DNA of 64,000 nucleotides from Lachnospiraceae bacterium. GTDB taxonomy: Bacteria; Bacillota; Clostridia; Lachnospirales; Lachnospiraceae. The notes below the pieces were generated by a model that saw nothing but the letters and a program-made list of their open reading frames with translations, was not told the DNA's origin and did not search any database. The translations under genes were made by a program, and so were the position numbers. The DNA is taken from positions 1 through 64,000 of the forward strand of contig JAJQHQ010000110.1 in the NCBI GenBank assembly GCA_021199655.1, given 5' to 3'. Below are positions 1 to 8,554 of this stretch, in pieces (the first letter of the stretch is position 1; each line of letters begins with the position of its first letter).

Positions 1-28
1 CATTTAAAATGGGGCGAAATCGTTACAT

Positions 29-1462
29 TCACAGCGCAGCTGTGAATAGTAACGCAGGCTTTTCTTTCAGGATTGCCTTAAGCTCCCCCACCAGATACAG
101 GGATCCGGCGCAGAACAGCATCCCGTCCCCTTTTAACCGTAATGCCGTCTCAAACGCTTCCCGCACGTCCTTTTCTACAAGAACCGGGATTTGCGGATTC
201 GCATCTGCCCGCGGCGCAGGTCCCTCATCTGTCCCGTGATCAGCAGTGCTCGTACCGGAACAGCCGCCCAGACAGCTCCGGAAGGCTTCCGCAAGCCGTT
301 CTGCCGGTACGACGCGGGAACCTCCGACCTGCGTCACCACCACCGCGGAAAGCTGTATGCCCTCGCAGATCTCGCGGATCATCTTCCCGTATTCCTTATC
401 CGACACTGCAGAAAACAAAAGCGTTATCCTGCGCGGCTGCTCCCGTTCAGACTCACCGTCCGCCGGCAGCCGTGTCTTTCCCTGCACGCTCTGCACCGTG
501 CGGATAAATTCCTGTATCCCGTCTGCATTGTGCGCGCCGTCGAGCACTACGCCGGGCAGCACAGTCTCCATTCGTCCCGGCCAGCGGGTCAGGGCAATCC
601 CTTCCACGGCCTGTGCCGTACTGATCGAATGCTCCGGGTCGATCACCCGCAGTGCCATCAGCGCCAGCGAGCTGTTTACTACCTGATACGGCGCCAGATA
701 CGGCACCGTTACTTTTATTTTTTCATCATAACCGCAATCCAGAAGAAAATCAATGCTTTTATCCGTTTTTCCCAGTATTTGGCTCATCGACGCATCATAG
801 CGGTAAGCGCGCGCGTGCATATCAGCGGCTGTCTTCGCGATCACCGCATCTGCCTCCGGATTCCGCCCGTCATAGACCACGGGGACGCCTTCTTTGATGA
901 TGCCTGCCTTCTCTCCGGCAATCTTCGTCACAGTATCGCCCAGATATTCCATATGATCCAGACTGATGCTCGTGATCACACAGGCGATCGGATGCTCCAC
1001 GAGGTTTGTCGCGTCCAGCCGTCCGCCCAGCCCGGTCTCCAGCACCAGGTATTCGACCTTTTCTTCCCTGAAGATCAGAAGTCCGGCCGCAAACAGCAGT
1101 TCAAAATACGCCGGATGCGCGAATCCGTCCGCGATCATTTCCTTCGTCACGTCCAGTACGCGTGTCAGCGCGCGGGCAAACTTTTCATGTGAAACCTGCT
1201 CCCCGTCAATCTCAAACCGCTCCGTGATCTCCACCAGATGCGGCGAGGTAAACAGCCCCACATGTTTTCCGGCATTCAGAAGAATTGACGCCAGAAATGC
1301 GCAGACACTGCCCTTTCCGTTCGTCCCGGCCACATGGATGACCTTCATCTCCCGTTCCGGATGGCCGATCCTCTCAAGCAGCTCGCGGGTATTTTCCGGC
1401 CCGTTCTTCTTCGTAAATTTCGGTGTGTTTTCTATGTAATCCACCGCTTCTGTATAATTCAT
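29..1462 (-). CDS. folC: folylpolyglutamate synthase / dihydrofolate synthase
   Basis: ATP-dependent cytoplasmic ligase that adds glutamate to (dihydro)folates. The Mur-ligase-like P-loop is visible as AGTNGKGS near residue 46, followed by the family's SPHL motif. I start at the Met of MNYTEAVDYI because GGGAGAG lies 8 bases upstream; an in-frame start 36 bases further upstream lacks a site. At about 477 residues it is longer than the usual 430. The excess sits in two Gly/Ser/Thr/Asp-rich loops in the C-terminal domain, one around GTSTADHGTDEGPA. Monocistronic as far as the window shows; its downstream end meets the window edge. Confidence 0.93.
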   Translation of the reverse strand: MNYTEAVDYIENTPKFTKKNGPENTRELLERIGHPEREMKVIHVAGTNGKGSVCAFLASILLNAGKHVGLFTSPHLVEITERFEIDGEQVSHEKFARALTRVLDVTKEMIADGFAHPAYFELLFAAGLLIFREEKVEYLVLETGLGGRLDATNLVEHPIACVITSISLDHMEYLGDTVTKIAGEKAGIIKEGVPVVYDGRNPEADAVIAKTAADMHARAYRYDASMSQILGKTDKSIDFLLDCGYDEKIKVTVPYLAPYQVVNSSLALMALRVIDPEHSISTAQAVEGIALTRWPGRMETVLPGVVLDGAHNADGIQEFIRTVQSVQGKTRLPADGESEREQPRRITLLFSAVSDKEYGKMIREICEGIQLSAVVVTQVGGSRVVPAERLAEAFRSCLGGCSGTSTADHGTDEGPAPRADANPQIPVLVEKDVREAFETALRLKGDGMLFCAGSLYLVGELKAILKEKPALLFTAAL

Positions 1463-1678
1463 AAAATGCTCTCTCCCTTCAGCATGGCTGCCCTGCAAAA
1501 CACGCTGTCGCTATTGTACTCTCCGCCCCTTTTTAATTCAAGAAATATTTATCGCAGATTTCGCCAGATTTTGTATAGTGAAAAAAAATGCTTTTTCTTA
1601 CGTCGTTTCCTATTAAAAAAAGATTCCAGATTTCTTCTATGGACATAAGCAGGCCAAAATGTTATACTTTCGCCAAAT

Positions 1679-1715
1679 GCTGCAGGATAATGCTGCCAAA
1701 AAAGCTTCCTGCAGC
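1679..1715. repeat. inverted repeat between folC and the secreted protein gene
   Basis: GCTGCAGGA and TCCTGCAGC form a 9-bp perfect inverted repeat with an 18-base spacer, 80 bases before the secreted protein start. It could be an operator or a transcript hairpin; nothing in the sequence decides which. Confidence 0.4.
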
Positions 1716-1750
1716 GAGTGAACAGACAGTTATACAAAGCAAAGAAAGGA

Positions 1751-1779
1751 TGTAACTGCCCAATGTCGTTGCAGTTACA
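1751..1779 (+). promoter_or_regulatory. leader hairpin abutting the ribosome binding site
   Basis: TGTAACTGC and GCAGTTACA form a 9-bp perfect stem with an 11-base loop, ending a few bases before the AAAGGA site of the gene that starts at 1796. Its position suggests an effect on translation or mRNA stability. Confidence 0.45.
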
Positions 1780-1795
1780 AAAGGATAATAAAATC

Positions 1796-2812
1796 ATGAG
1801 AAAAAAAGGAATGGTCCTGTTATCGGCACTGGCTGCAGTTTCTCTGCTCTGCGGATTTAACAGCGCCGAAACTGTCGAAAGCGTTCTGGAAAAGTCATCC
1901 GAATTTTCGGCTTCATCGACAGATATGTCCTCCAATTTTACACTGAACTGCGATATTGATATCAATATCGGAGACGGGGAAACAACCACCGCGATCGCCG
2001 TCCTCGCGGACGCGGATTTTGATATTCAGACCATCCTGGATCCCTTTGCCGCATCCGTAGAAGGCGGCGTAAACCTGTCCACCTTCGGCGTGGGAGAGGA
2101 GATCACAGTAAAGACCTATATCATCAGCAGCGACGAGAGTGTTGCTACCTATGCCTATACCGAGGACTCTGCCTCCGATGAAGAAGGCGAAGGTACCTGG
2201 ACGTACAGCCTGGTCTCCGCGGACGAATACGACCTGCAGTCTTTGCTCGACCTCTCTTCTTCCCTTGATTACAGCCAGATGGAACAGCTGGGACTTACCT
2301 GGGAGCTTTCCGATGAGGCAGCTGATCTTGACGGCAGCGAATGCTATCTGCTTACGGCCGTCATCGATTCTTCCAACCTGCGCACGGTCATTGACAAGAC
2401 GGAAGAACTTGTCGGCACAGAATTTTCGGACGAGATGGGGCTTGACGATGAGACCGTCAGCATGATAGAGGAAATGCTGGACGGCCTGAAGATCAATATC
2501 AAATACTATATCAATACGGCGGACTACCGTCCGGTCGCTCTTAACATTGACCTGAATGACACCGATCTGACCACGCTCAATTCTTACGTGACCACCCTTG
2601 TCGCCGGATACTTTGACAGTGAAGACTCCGATACCACGACGACCGTGGAGGTTGTTCTCAATGATCTGTCCATGGTATACACGTTTACTGACGACTCTGT
2701 AGAAGCGATCACCGTTCCGGAAGAAGCTCTGGAAGCGGTCGCTTCCGGCGAAGCGGAAAGTCTTGAGGACCTTACAGATGAACTGACGGGCACAGAGGAT
2801 GACGAAGCGTAA
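1796..2812 (+). CDS. secreted protein, DUF6612-like
   Basis: Predicted exported protein of 338 residues. The start is set at MRKKGMVLLS because AAAGGA precedes it and a signal peptide follows directly: basic MRKK, a hydrophobic stretch to about residue 20, then a likely cut near NSA/E. A cysteine is present at LLCG but the preceding residue is Leu, so it is a poor lipobox. The body is acidic and Ser/Thr-rich, with long beta-like runs and a fold-like layout resembling the DUF6612 family of Clostridia lipoproteins (recognised by style, not by a search). No catalytic motif is seen. A strong terminator follows. Confidence 0.75.
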   Translation: MRKKGMVLLSALAAVSLLCGFNSAETVESVLEKSSEFSASSTDMSSNFTLNCDIDINIGDGETTTAIAVLADADFDIQTILDPFAASVEGGVNLSTFGVGEEITVKTYIISSDESVATYAYTEDSASDEEGEGTWTYSLVSADEYDLQSLLDLSSSLDYSQMEQLGLTWELSDEAADLDGSECYLLTAVIDSSNLRTVIDKTEELVGTEFSDEMGLDDETVSMIEEMLDGLKINIKYYINTADYRPVALNIDLNDTDLTTLNSYVTTLVAGYFDSEDSDTTTTVEVVLNDLSMVYTFTDDSVEAITVPEEALEAVASGEAESLEDLTDELTGTEDDEA

Positions 2813-2883
2813 AAATCACGGTGCAGGATCACAACAGGCAGCGCAGCCTGAAAGCAGACTGTGCACAGGCAGATAACAGAAAA

Positions 2884-2908
2884 GGGGGCTGGTATGCCCC
2901 CTCTTTTT
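2884..2908 (+). terminator. intrinsic terminator
   Basis: GGGGGC and GCCCCC pair around TGGTAT and are followed by TCTTTTT. It ends the secreted protein gene and separates it from the convergent protease gene. Confidence 0.85.
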
Positions 2909-2918
2909 GCCCCTGTTC

Positions 2919-4856
2919 TTATCCTGGCAGACTGTCCCGCACACACAGCGCCCCATAGCCTGCCTGGTTATTTGGCCACTGTGTAAAGCCGGGCAGCTGC
3001 CGTGCGCCGCGGTGCAGGCAGGCCCGCACTTTTTCTCCGTAAAGATACGGGTCCCGCCCACGCAGGATACCCCATTCCATCAAAAGCGCGGCGGCGCCGG
3101 TCACAAACGGCGCGGCAAAGGAAGTGCCGGAGACGCTCACATAACCGCCGCCGACCGCGGTGGTGGTAATATCCACGCCGGGAGCGACCAGATCCGGCCG
3201 GTTGAGATACGGCGTATCCGGCCAGCCGCGGCCGGAAAAGGACGCAAAAGAGTCCAGACGCGCGTCGTAAGCGCCGACCGCAATGACCCGCGCAGCCGTC
3301 GAAGGGATCGTCATGGTCGTGTCCGGCGTCGGCGTCAGGAAACGCGTGTTTTCATTTCTTGCGCGGCCGTCCGGCATCCAGATGGAATACTCTCCTGTGA
3401 CAATCCGCCTGGGCCGCAGCAAAATCCGCCAGATACCGCTGTCGATGTACTCTTCCTCCGGCACAAAATCAATATAAATTTCCTGCTCCGCCTGATAAGG
3501 TCCGGGTTCGCCATAGTAAACCAGAATATCCGTGAATCCGAGCCGGTAACGGACCGTTCCAATCTCCTCCCAAAACGGTCCGGCCGTCCGCCCGTCAGGG
3601 TGCTCAATCATGATCTCAAATTCATCCGCATAATTCTTCCAGATCTGCAGATTCATAGTGGGCTCAAAATCGCTGATGAGGAATTCGATCACGTCAGAAG
3701 TTTCATTGCTCAGCTTCCCCGACACATGCCCGCCGGTATTCCCCTCATTTCCTGTCCCGGCAACGATCACACTCCGCCCCCGCTGCGCCATCATATCAAT
3801 GTACGTCTCTACAAGCGAACTTCCACGGTGAGAGCCGTACACATTGCCAAAGCTTAAATTGAGCGCCACCGGCTGCGCAAACTCTTCCGCTTTTCGCATC
3901 ACGTATTCGACGGCCTGCATCAGTTCTGTCGTGCTGGGAAACCCATCCGGCCGCGGCGATCCAAGCTTCACCACTAGAATATCGCTCTTCGCGGCAATGC
4001 CGCGGTACGGATTGCCGGAAGCGCGCCCATTTCCCGCCGCGATGCCAAGCACCTCCGTGCCATGACCGCTGAAATCCTGCTCCGGCACCAGTGCCAGCCC
4101 CGCCGCGCGGGAGCCGGCCGCCAGCGCGGCGTTGATATCCCCCTGCGTATATTCCACGCCGCGCGTAAAACCGGCCGGAATATGGCCGAGCTGCCCCGCT
4201 TCTTTTCCCGCTCCCTTCTGTTCATCCCAATCACCGATCTCCCTGCCAGCTTCTTCCAGATAATCTGCTGCCTCGCCATTTGCTGTCTCACCATTCGTTG
4301 CCCCGGCATCCGCTGCTATCTCACCATTCGTCACCCCATCATCCGCTGCTTCCTGCACTCTGTCCGCAGGCAGCACTGCGCTCTGGTCCCAGATTGCCCG
4401 AATGCGCGTGCTGCCATCTTCTTTTCGGAAATCCGGATGAAAATAATCCACCCCGGAATCGATCACCGCGACCAGCACTCCCTCCCCGAACAGATCATAC
4501 GGGGCCGTCTGCAGTGCATACACGCAGGAGGCCGTTCTTCCGATCGACACACTAAAATAGAGGCGCCTGGGCTTTTCCACATATTCGATCTGCGGAAGCG
4601 CCGCCAACGCCTCGATCTGATTCCGGGTAGCGGTCAGGATCGCGTAGCCGCCGGAAAGCCCCACGCTCTCCATTGATCCAGGATCTGCCGGAAGTACAGC
4701 CAGAAGCTCCTGATAACTGCCGCTGTAACGCACGATCACTTCCCAGGTCCGCTCTCCCTGATCATAACCCACGTCCAGTTCTTCTGATTTTTCCAGTTCT
4801 TCCTTCGTCGCATCCAACGCAAGATTCAGCAGATTATCCAGCTTCTGATCTTCCAT
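2919..4856 (-). CDS. subtilisin-like serine protease (S8, Csp-like)
   Basis: S8 family peptidase of 645 residues. The full catalytic set is visible: Asp133 (VIDSGVD), His265 (GHGTEVLG), oxyanion Asn370 (GTGNEGN) and Ser579 (SGTSFAAP), so it should be active. The architecture, with a roughly 100-residue N-terminal prodomain-like part, no signal peptide, and a jelly-roll insert between Asn and Ser, matches the Csp-like proteases of Clostridia, which process spore germination or other proteins. I start at MEDQKLDNLL, preceded by GAGGCGAGG. An odd low-complexity stretch (residues about 170-225, repeated TNGE units) lies between the Asp and His motifs. The exact substrate is unknown. Confidence 0.88.
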   Translation of the reverse strand: MEDQKLDNLLNLALDATKEELEKSEELDVGYDQGERTWEVIVRYSGSYQELLAVLPADPGSMESVGLSGGYAILTATRNQIEALAALPQIEYVEKPRRLYFSVSIGRTASCVYALQTAPYDLFGEGVLVAVIDSGVDYFHPDFRKEDGSTRIRAIWDQSAVLPADRVQEAADDGVTNGEIAADAGATNGETANGEAADYLEEAGREIGDWDEQKGAGKEAGQLGHIPAGFTRGVEYTQGDINAALAAGSRAAGLALVPEQDFSGHGTEVLGIAAGNGRASGNPYRGIAAKSDILVVKLGSPRPDGFPSTTELMQAVEYVMRKAEEFAQPVALNLSFGNVYGSHRGSSLVETYIDMMAQRGRSVIVAGTGNEGNTGGHVSGKLSNETSDVIEFLISDFEPTMNLQIWKNYADEFEIMIEHPDGRTAGPFWEEIGTVRYRLGFTDILVYYGEPGPYQAEQEIYIDFVPEEEYIDSGIWRILLRPRRIVTGEYSIWMPDGRARNENTRFLTPTPDTTMTIPSTAARVIAVGAYDARLDSFASFSGRGWPDTPYLNRPDLVAPGVDITTTAVGGGYVSVSGTSFAAPFVTGAAALLMEWGILRGRDPYLYGEKVRACLHRGARQLPGFTQWPNNQAGYGALCVRDSLPG

Positions 4857-4882
4857 ACCGCCTCGCCTCATAGAACAGAATA

Positions 4883-4910
4883 TGCCCGGCCGCCGTGCAG
4901 CTGCCGGGCA
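4883..4910 (-). terminator. GC-rich hairpin downstream of the small acidic gene
   Basis: TGCCCGGC and GCCGGGCA pair perfectly. It lies between the 5004-5363 gene and the protease gene on the minus strand; the T tract is weak, so termination may be partial. Confidence 0.45.
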
Positions 4911-5003
4911 AACGTTTATTGGTATTCTATGCGGTTTTCGAAGCATTTGTTCTCAAAAAAGTCGCAATTTAGTCGCAGAGTTGCTCTCTCCACGTTTTTC
5001 CGC

Positions 5004-5363
5004 TTATCCAATCAGACTCTTCGCACTCGAAACAAGAATTCTCACGGAATTCACATCAAAGGTTTCCACGTCCATCAACTGCACAGCGCTGTTTACCAGG
5101 CCTGCCGCATCAGCATTTGTCTCCGCCAGAGTTCGCGCCGCACTTTCAAGCAGACTTTTTGCGGCAGAACGGTTTGACTCCGGGTCGGAATCCAGAAGAG
5201 TAACCGCACTTTCAAGAAGGAATGCCGGATCTGTATCCGCAGCATCCGCATTCTCATCCATGTTCGCATCCACATTCTCAGTGGAATCACTGTTCGTATC
5301 ATAACTAATCCGGTAGATTTCAGAAATCCCATGCCAAAACCTGCGTACATATTTGTCCTCCAT
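5004..5363 (-). CDS. small acidic protein of unknown function
   Basis: 119 residues, not recognised. The middle is strongly acidic (DANMDENADAADTD), followed by two amphipathic helical segments rich in Leu, Ala and Ser (LLESAVTLLDSDPES, then KSLLESAARTLAE) that look like paired helices. No signal peptide or membrane segment. The ORF's ATG is followed, not preceded, by the good GGAGG sequence; that site would suit an ATG in another frame at 5350, whose product looks artefactual. The true start or the 5' sequence may therefore be wrong. It lies between the protease and the DUF805 gene on the same strand. Confidence 0.55.
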   Translation of the reverse strand: MEDKYVRRFWHGISEIYRISYDTNSDSTENVDANMDENADAADTDPAFLLESAVTLLDSDPESNRSAAKSLLESAARTLAETNADAAGLVNSAVQLMDVETFDVNSVRILVSSAKSLIG

Positions 5364-5411
5364 TGTTTCCGGATTTTTCAGGTATTGATTTCTTTATCAA
5401 TCTGCCACCTG

Positions 5412-5795
5412 TTATCTGCCGTAATATTCCCTGTCCTGTTCATAAAGTATTCTTTCTTCATTCGGCCCCCATTCATTATCCTGATCACTTTTCTTTGCAC
5501 ATATCCACATAATCAGAATACTGCCAATTGCAAACGGCATCAGAAGCATACTTAAAACGCAAAAAGCTGTACTTTTTCCAGCATCGTGATACCGTTTGCT
5601 TATAAGAAGAAATTCATAGACTACATATATGATGCAAACAATCATGAGCAGCATCTCTATCTGTTCAGAGTCGTAATTTGAAGATTCTCCCAGAATCAAA
5701 AAAACAATTCCAAATCCTATCAGATTTGATATAAACCACGCAATCCAAAAATACAGTCTGGAAATTCTCTTCACTTTCCAGTTAAATGGTCTCAT
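5412..5795 (-). CDS. DUF805 family membrane protein
   Basis: 127-residue integral membrane protein. It shows the DUF805 pattern: an N-terminal SRLYFW segment, the RYHDAGKS motif between membrane helices, and a C-terminal WICAKKSD...NEWGPN tail. Four hydrophobic segments can be counted. The start is preceded by AAGGAGAGG at good distance. The molecular role of DUF805 proteins is not established. No clear operon partner. Confidence 0.85.
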   Translation of the reverse strand: MRPFNWKVKRISRLYFWIAWFISNLIGFGIVFLILGESSNYDSEQIEMLLMIVCIIYVVYEFLLISKRYHDAGKSTAFCVLSMLLMPFAIGSILIMWICAKKSDQDNEWGPNEERILYEQDREYYGR

Positions 5796-5828
5796 TTTTC
5801 ATCCTCTCCTTATGCAAAATGATTTGAA

Positions 5829-6014
5829 TTACCCGACACCAATTTTTTGAATCGCATATCCAATACTCACTCCTTCCACGATATCCAATTCCTTGCAATC
5901 AAGAACCTTTCAAAGAATCTCTTTCAGCTTATTTAAAAAGGTATCTTCTCCTTTGTTACAGACATCAGAATTTAGTGATTGCTCTGAGTATAGCAGGTTC
6001 CATTTCTGGGTTCC
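5829..6014 (-). pseudogene. possible decayed coding remnant
   Basis: The 353-base gap between the DUF805 and amidase genes holds no intact gene. On the minus strand one frame reads as protein-like sequence (LYSEQSLNSDVCNKGEDTF, then NKLKEIL), stops at one in-frame TGA and resumes as KVLDCKELDIVEGVSIGYA to a TAA. Composition resembles a real C terminus, but the family is not recognised and no start is present. It may equally be chance. Confidence 0.25.
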
Positions 6015-6148
6015 CTACGAAAATTCTTAATATTGTTAAAAACAGAGGTCTCCAATTTTCTACTGCCACACACTTATACTCTTAAGAAAAAGTTCCGAAA
6101 TTAATCGTTCTCCGATGATAAAATAAAATCAATCGAGGAGGAACGTTC

Positions 6149-6916
6149 ATGAATTACAAATATCAGGAGAAAAACCCAAGTGACAGTACAGGCACAAATG
6201 ACCACCCTTATAATATAGACAGCGTTTCTCAAAATGGTAGAAATGATTCGCCGGACGAATTTGACAAGCATATTTCCTCGTGCAAGCCAAAGCCACAATG
6301 GAAAATTGCACGTCAGCGATTCTTACGGCGAAGAATTACGGCCATCCTCTCCGGATGTACTGTGCTGCTCCTGCTTGTATTTCTAATCCATAATTTCCGT
6401 TTGGATTCCGGCAAACCGGTTCCCTTACTTAATAAAGACTGGGTAACAATCTCCCTGCTCCCGGAAAACCAGTATTCCAGACCCGGGATTCAGATAGAGC
6501 AGATCAATGCAGTTGTTGTACATTATGTTGGAAATCCCGGAACAACAGCGGAAGAAAACCGAAGCTATTTTGCAGGGCTTGCGACATCGGGCGATGCCTA
6601 CGCAAGCAGCCATTTCATCATTGGACTTGACGGCGAAATCCTTCAATGTGTGCCTATGGATGAAGTTGCCTACTGCTCGAATAACCGGAACTATGACACG
6701 ATTTCCATCGAATGCTGTCATCCAGGCGAAGACGGTGCTTTTACTTCCGAAACATATTCTTCTCTGATCCGGCTGCTTCGTACCCTGTGCCAGATGTATC
6801 ATTTAACAGAAGAAGATATCCTCCGCCATTACGATGTGAGTGGAAAATCCTGCCCATTATATTACGTGGAACATGAGAATGCATGGGAACAGTTAAAAAT
6901 AGATGTGTTCAGTTAA
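6149..6916 (+). CDS. membrane-anchored N-acetylmuramoyl-L-alanine amidase (Amidase_2)
   Basis: 255 residues; predicted peptidoglycan hydrolase cutting the lactyl-amide bond between MurNAc and the stem peptide. Residues 1-60 are polar and cytoplasmic, 63-82 form one membrane helix, and the rest is an extracellular amidase_2/PGRP domain. Zinc ligands appear as His125 (VVVHYVG), His227 (RHYDV) and Cys235 (GKSCP). The ATG is preceded by GAGGAGGA. The type II anchor with an N-terminal cytoplasmic tail is common for sporulation and cell-wall amidases of Clostridia. A terminator follows the gene. Confidence 0.88.
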   Translation: MNYKYQEKNPSDSTGTNDHPYNIDSVSQNGRNDSPDEFDKHISSCKPKPQWKIARQRFLRRRITAILSGCTVLLLLVFLIHNFRLDSGKPVPLLNKDWVTISLLPENQYSRPGIQIEQINAVVVHYVGNPGTTAEENRSYFAGLATSGDAYASSHFIIGLDGEILQCVPMDEVAYCSNNRNYDTISIECCHPGEDGAFTSETYSSLIRLLRTLCQMYHLTEEDILRHYDVSGKSCPLYYVEHENAWEQLKIDVFS

Positions 6917-6966
6917 ATCAAGAGAATTTTATTTTTTCATCCGTATGCATAAATTTCATCAAAAGC

Positions 6967-7010
6967 AAAGGATTCCGTCCTAATGAATCATTAGTCGGAA
7001 TCCTTTTTTA
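6967..7010 (+). terminator. intrinsic terminator
   Basis: AAAGGATTCCG and CGGAATCCTTT form an 11-bp perfect stem followed by TTTT. It ends the amidase gene and may also act weakly for the convergent SPFH gene. Confidence 0.85.
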
Positions 7011-7091
7011 TAGTAATTACTGCTTATAATAATACTGGTTTATCTCCAGCTTATACCGGCTGGCAATGGTTAAGATACGTGTTGCCCCCTC

Positions 7092-8048
7092 TTACTCCTC
7101 TTCTGTTTCCGTCTGAGTGGTTTCCGTAAGGGAGCTGATATCCAGTATCATACCGGAACCATCCGAGGTCACTTTCGGGAGCACGCCGTCCCATTTTTCC
7201 AGATACATCTGCAGCAGGATCTTCTCGGAGAGGGAATCATTCAGAAGCTCGTTTGCTTCCGCCTCACCCTGCGCCTGTATCACTGCCGCATCCGCCTCGG
7301 CCTGTGCCTGCGTTTTCTTCACCGTTGCCTCTGCCTCGGCAGCTTCAATGTTTTTCTGGTTTTCAATCTGCTGCTGCTCATAAGCAAGCTGGGCAGTCTG
7401 TTTAGCCGCGATCGCCTCGTTGTAGCTGTCCTCAAAATCCGCATTGGAAATCGTCACCTTGTTCACCATGATAACGCCTTCCCCGTATTTTTCATTTAAG
7501 GCAGACTGCAGGTTCTCCTGCGTAAGCGGCTCGATCACGCTGCGGTTGGTCGCATCCTCATCAGAAAGCGTCTTGCTGCTGGATTTGATGGATGACGCCA
7601 CCAGGCTCTGTGTTACCATATTATTCTCATAACTTGAAACATTCGCGTAGATCCATGCGGCCTTCCCGGAGCTGATCTGGTATGTAACCGTAACACCGTC
7701 ATAATATACCGCAGTACGGTTTGAAGTCTCCGACCATATCTCCCCATTAAAGGTAAGGTCCTGCTGTTTGCAGTTTACCTGCTTAATCGACTGGATAAAC
7801 GGAGCTTTCCAGTTAAACCCGTTTGGGACGGATGCTTCACTGATCTGCCCAAACGTGGTTTTGACGCCAGCATATCCGGTCGGTATGATCACGAACGAAT
7901 TCGCGAAGATAAATATCACTGCACCTAAAACGGCTGCCGCTACACCGATGGAACGTTTTTGCTGCTGTTTTTTTACTGTGAGCACTGCGATAAATACAAT
8001 GCCACTGATAATTAATCCAATCCCTATGTAAGCTAAAATCGTAGTCAT
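7092..8048 (-). CDS. SPFH / prohibitin-like membrane protein
   Basis: 318 residues. Two hydrophobic segments (about residues 4-25 and 37-55) anchor the N terminus; an SPFH domain follows, then a long Ala/Glu/Gln-rich coiled coil (about 200-270, with EAEATVKKTQAQAEADAA) and a short acidic Thr/Glu tail. Such stomatin/prohibitin relatives oligomerise into membrane scaffolds and often organise proteases or lipid domains. The start has AAGGAG 8 bases upstream. The unusual point is regulation: the 230-base leader carries a candidate yybP-ykoY manganese riboswitch with an overlapping terminator. The specific role is unknown. Confidence 0.9.
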   Translation of the reverse strand: MTTILAYIGIGLIISGIVFIAVLTVKKQQQKRSIGVAAAVLGAVIFIFANSFVIIPTGYAGVKTTFGQISEASVPNGFNWKAPFIQSIKQVNCKQQDLTFNGEIWSETSNRTAVYYDGVTVTYQISSGKAAWIYANVSSYENNMVTQSLVASSIKSSSKTLSDEDATNRSVIEPLTQENLQSALNEKYGEGVIMVNKVTISNADFEDSYNEAIAAKQTAQLAYEQQQIENQKNIEAAEAEATVKKTQAQAEADAAVIQAQGEAEANELLNDSLSEKILLQMYLEKWDGVLPKVTSDGSGMILDISSLTETTQTETEEE

Positions 8049-8096
8049 AATCTTTCTCCTTCATTTGGTGTATTGTATTCGTTGGCTTGGTAATCT

Positions 8097-8138
8097 TTAC
8101 TTCCTGCAAAAATCCAAATCCTTTTGGCGTTTTCCCAT
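8097..8138 (-). CDS. possible 13-codon leader ORF
   Basis: Between the riboswitch terminator and the SPFH gene, ATG starts a 13-residue ORF (MGKRQKDLDFCRK) preceded by AAAGGAGG at 4 bases. TTTTGGC and GCCAAAA (8122-8128 and 8154-8160) pair across this site and could hide it. This may be a leader peptide or a chance ORF. Confidence 0.25.
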   Translation of the reverse strand: MGKRQKDLDFCRK

Positions 8139-8156
8139 CCCGCCTCCTTTTTTGCC

Positions 8157-8280
8157 AAAAGAAAAAGACTTCTGCTACAAATCGTAACAAAAGTCTTGTT
8201 TTTAATCCTACCCGTACAACGCTGTTGCATTGCAGTCCTGACGGTTCGAAAGCTGTCCAGCCAACTACTCCCTCTTGATG
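8157..8280 (-). promoter_or_regulatory. yybP-ykoY (Mn2+) riboswitch candidate with terminator
   Basis: In the SPFH leader, read on the minus strand, CAAGAG (8272-8277) can pair with CUUUUG (8188-8193) as P1. Directly inside P1 come GGAGUAG at the 5' side and AACAAGA at the 3' side, the hallmark segments of the yybP-ykoY class, with CCGUCA between. The 3' P1 strand overlaps the stem AAGACUU/AAGUCUU (8165-8197), which is followed by UUUUCUUUU. This is a typical ON switch layout: metal binding favours P1 and disrupts the terminator. Recognised from consensus by eye; no covariance search was possible. Confidence 0.72.
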
Positions 8281-8286
8281 GGATGA

Positions 8287-8315
8287 AATTTACCACATCG
8301 TTAATTATTTGTCAA
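8287..8315 (-). promoter_or_regulatory. sigma-A promoter of the SPFH transcript
   Basis: TTGACA (8310-8315), 17-base spacer, TAAATT (8287-8292) on the minus strand. Transcription would begin a few bases before P1 of the riboswitch. Confidence 0.75.
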
Positions 8316-8519
8316 TTTCGTTTTCATGTCTTTCTTTTACATTTTCATTAATATTTCTGAAGAACTGTTGCATTCATTTTAAATGGTATCAGAGGAAGAT
8401 AAGAGGTTAAGAAAACCTGTGAATCATTTCCCGCTTTCCCTCATATACTAATCATGGACTTCATAGTAAACAAAAGCGGCATTATGGCAACATCTCCGGT
8501 GGAATATTCATCCCTCCTG

Positions 8520-8548
8520 TTGACAAGCCGACCACAGTTTGCTATAGT
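8520..8548 (+). promoter_or_regulatory. strong sigma-A promoter of the Abi-linked RNA
   Basis: A near-consensus promoter: TTGACA (8520-8525), 17 bases, TATAGT (8543-8548). It fires into the short RNA at about 8555. Confidence 0.85.
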
Positions 8549-8554
8549 ATGTTC

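Noticed and set aside
191-1192. 333-residue ORF antisense to folC
   Set aside because: Arg/His/Pro-rich shadow composition; folC on the other strand has clear motifs.
5093-5350. 85-residue ORF with good GGAGG site
   Set aside because: Its Met/Arg/Trp-rich sequence looks like an off-frame reading of the acidic gene, despite the site.
8045-8296. 83-residue minus-strand ORF through the riboswitch
   Set aside because: It overlaps the structured leader, lacks a site and ends inside the SPFH start.
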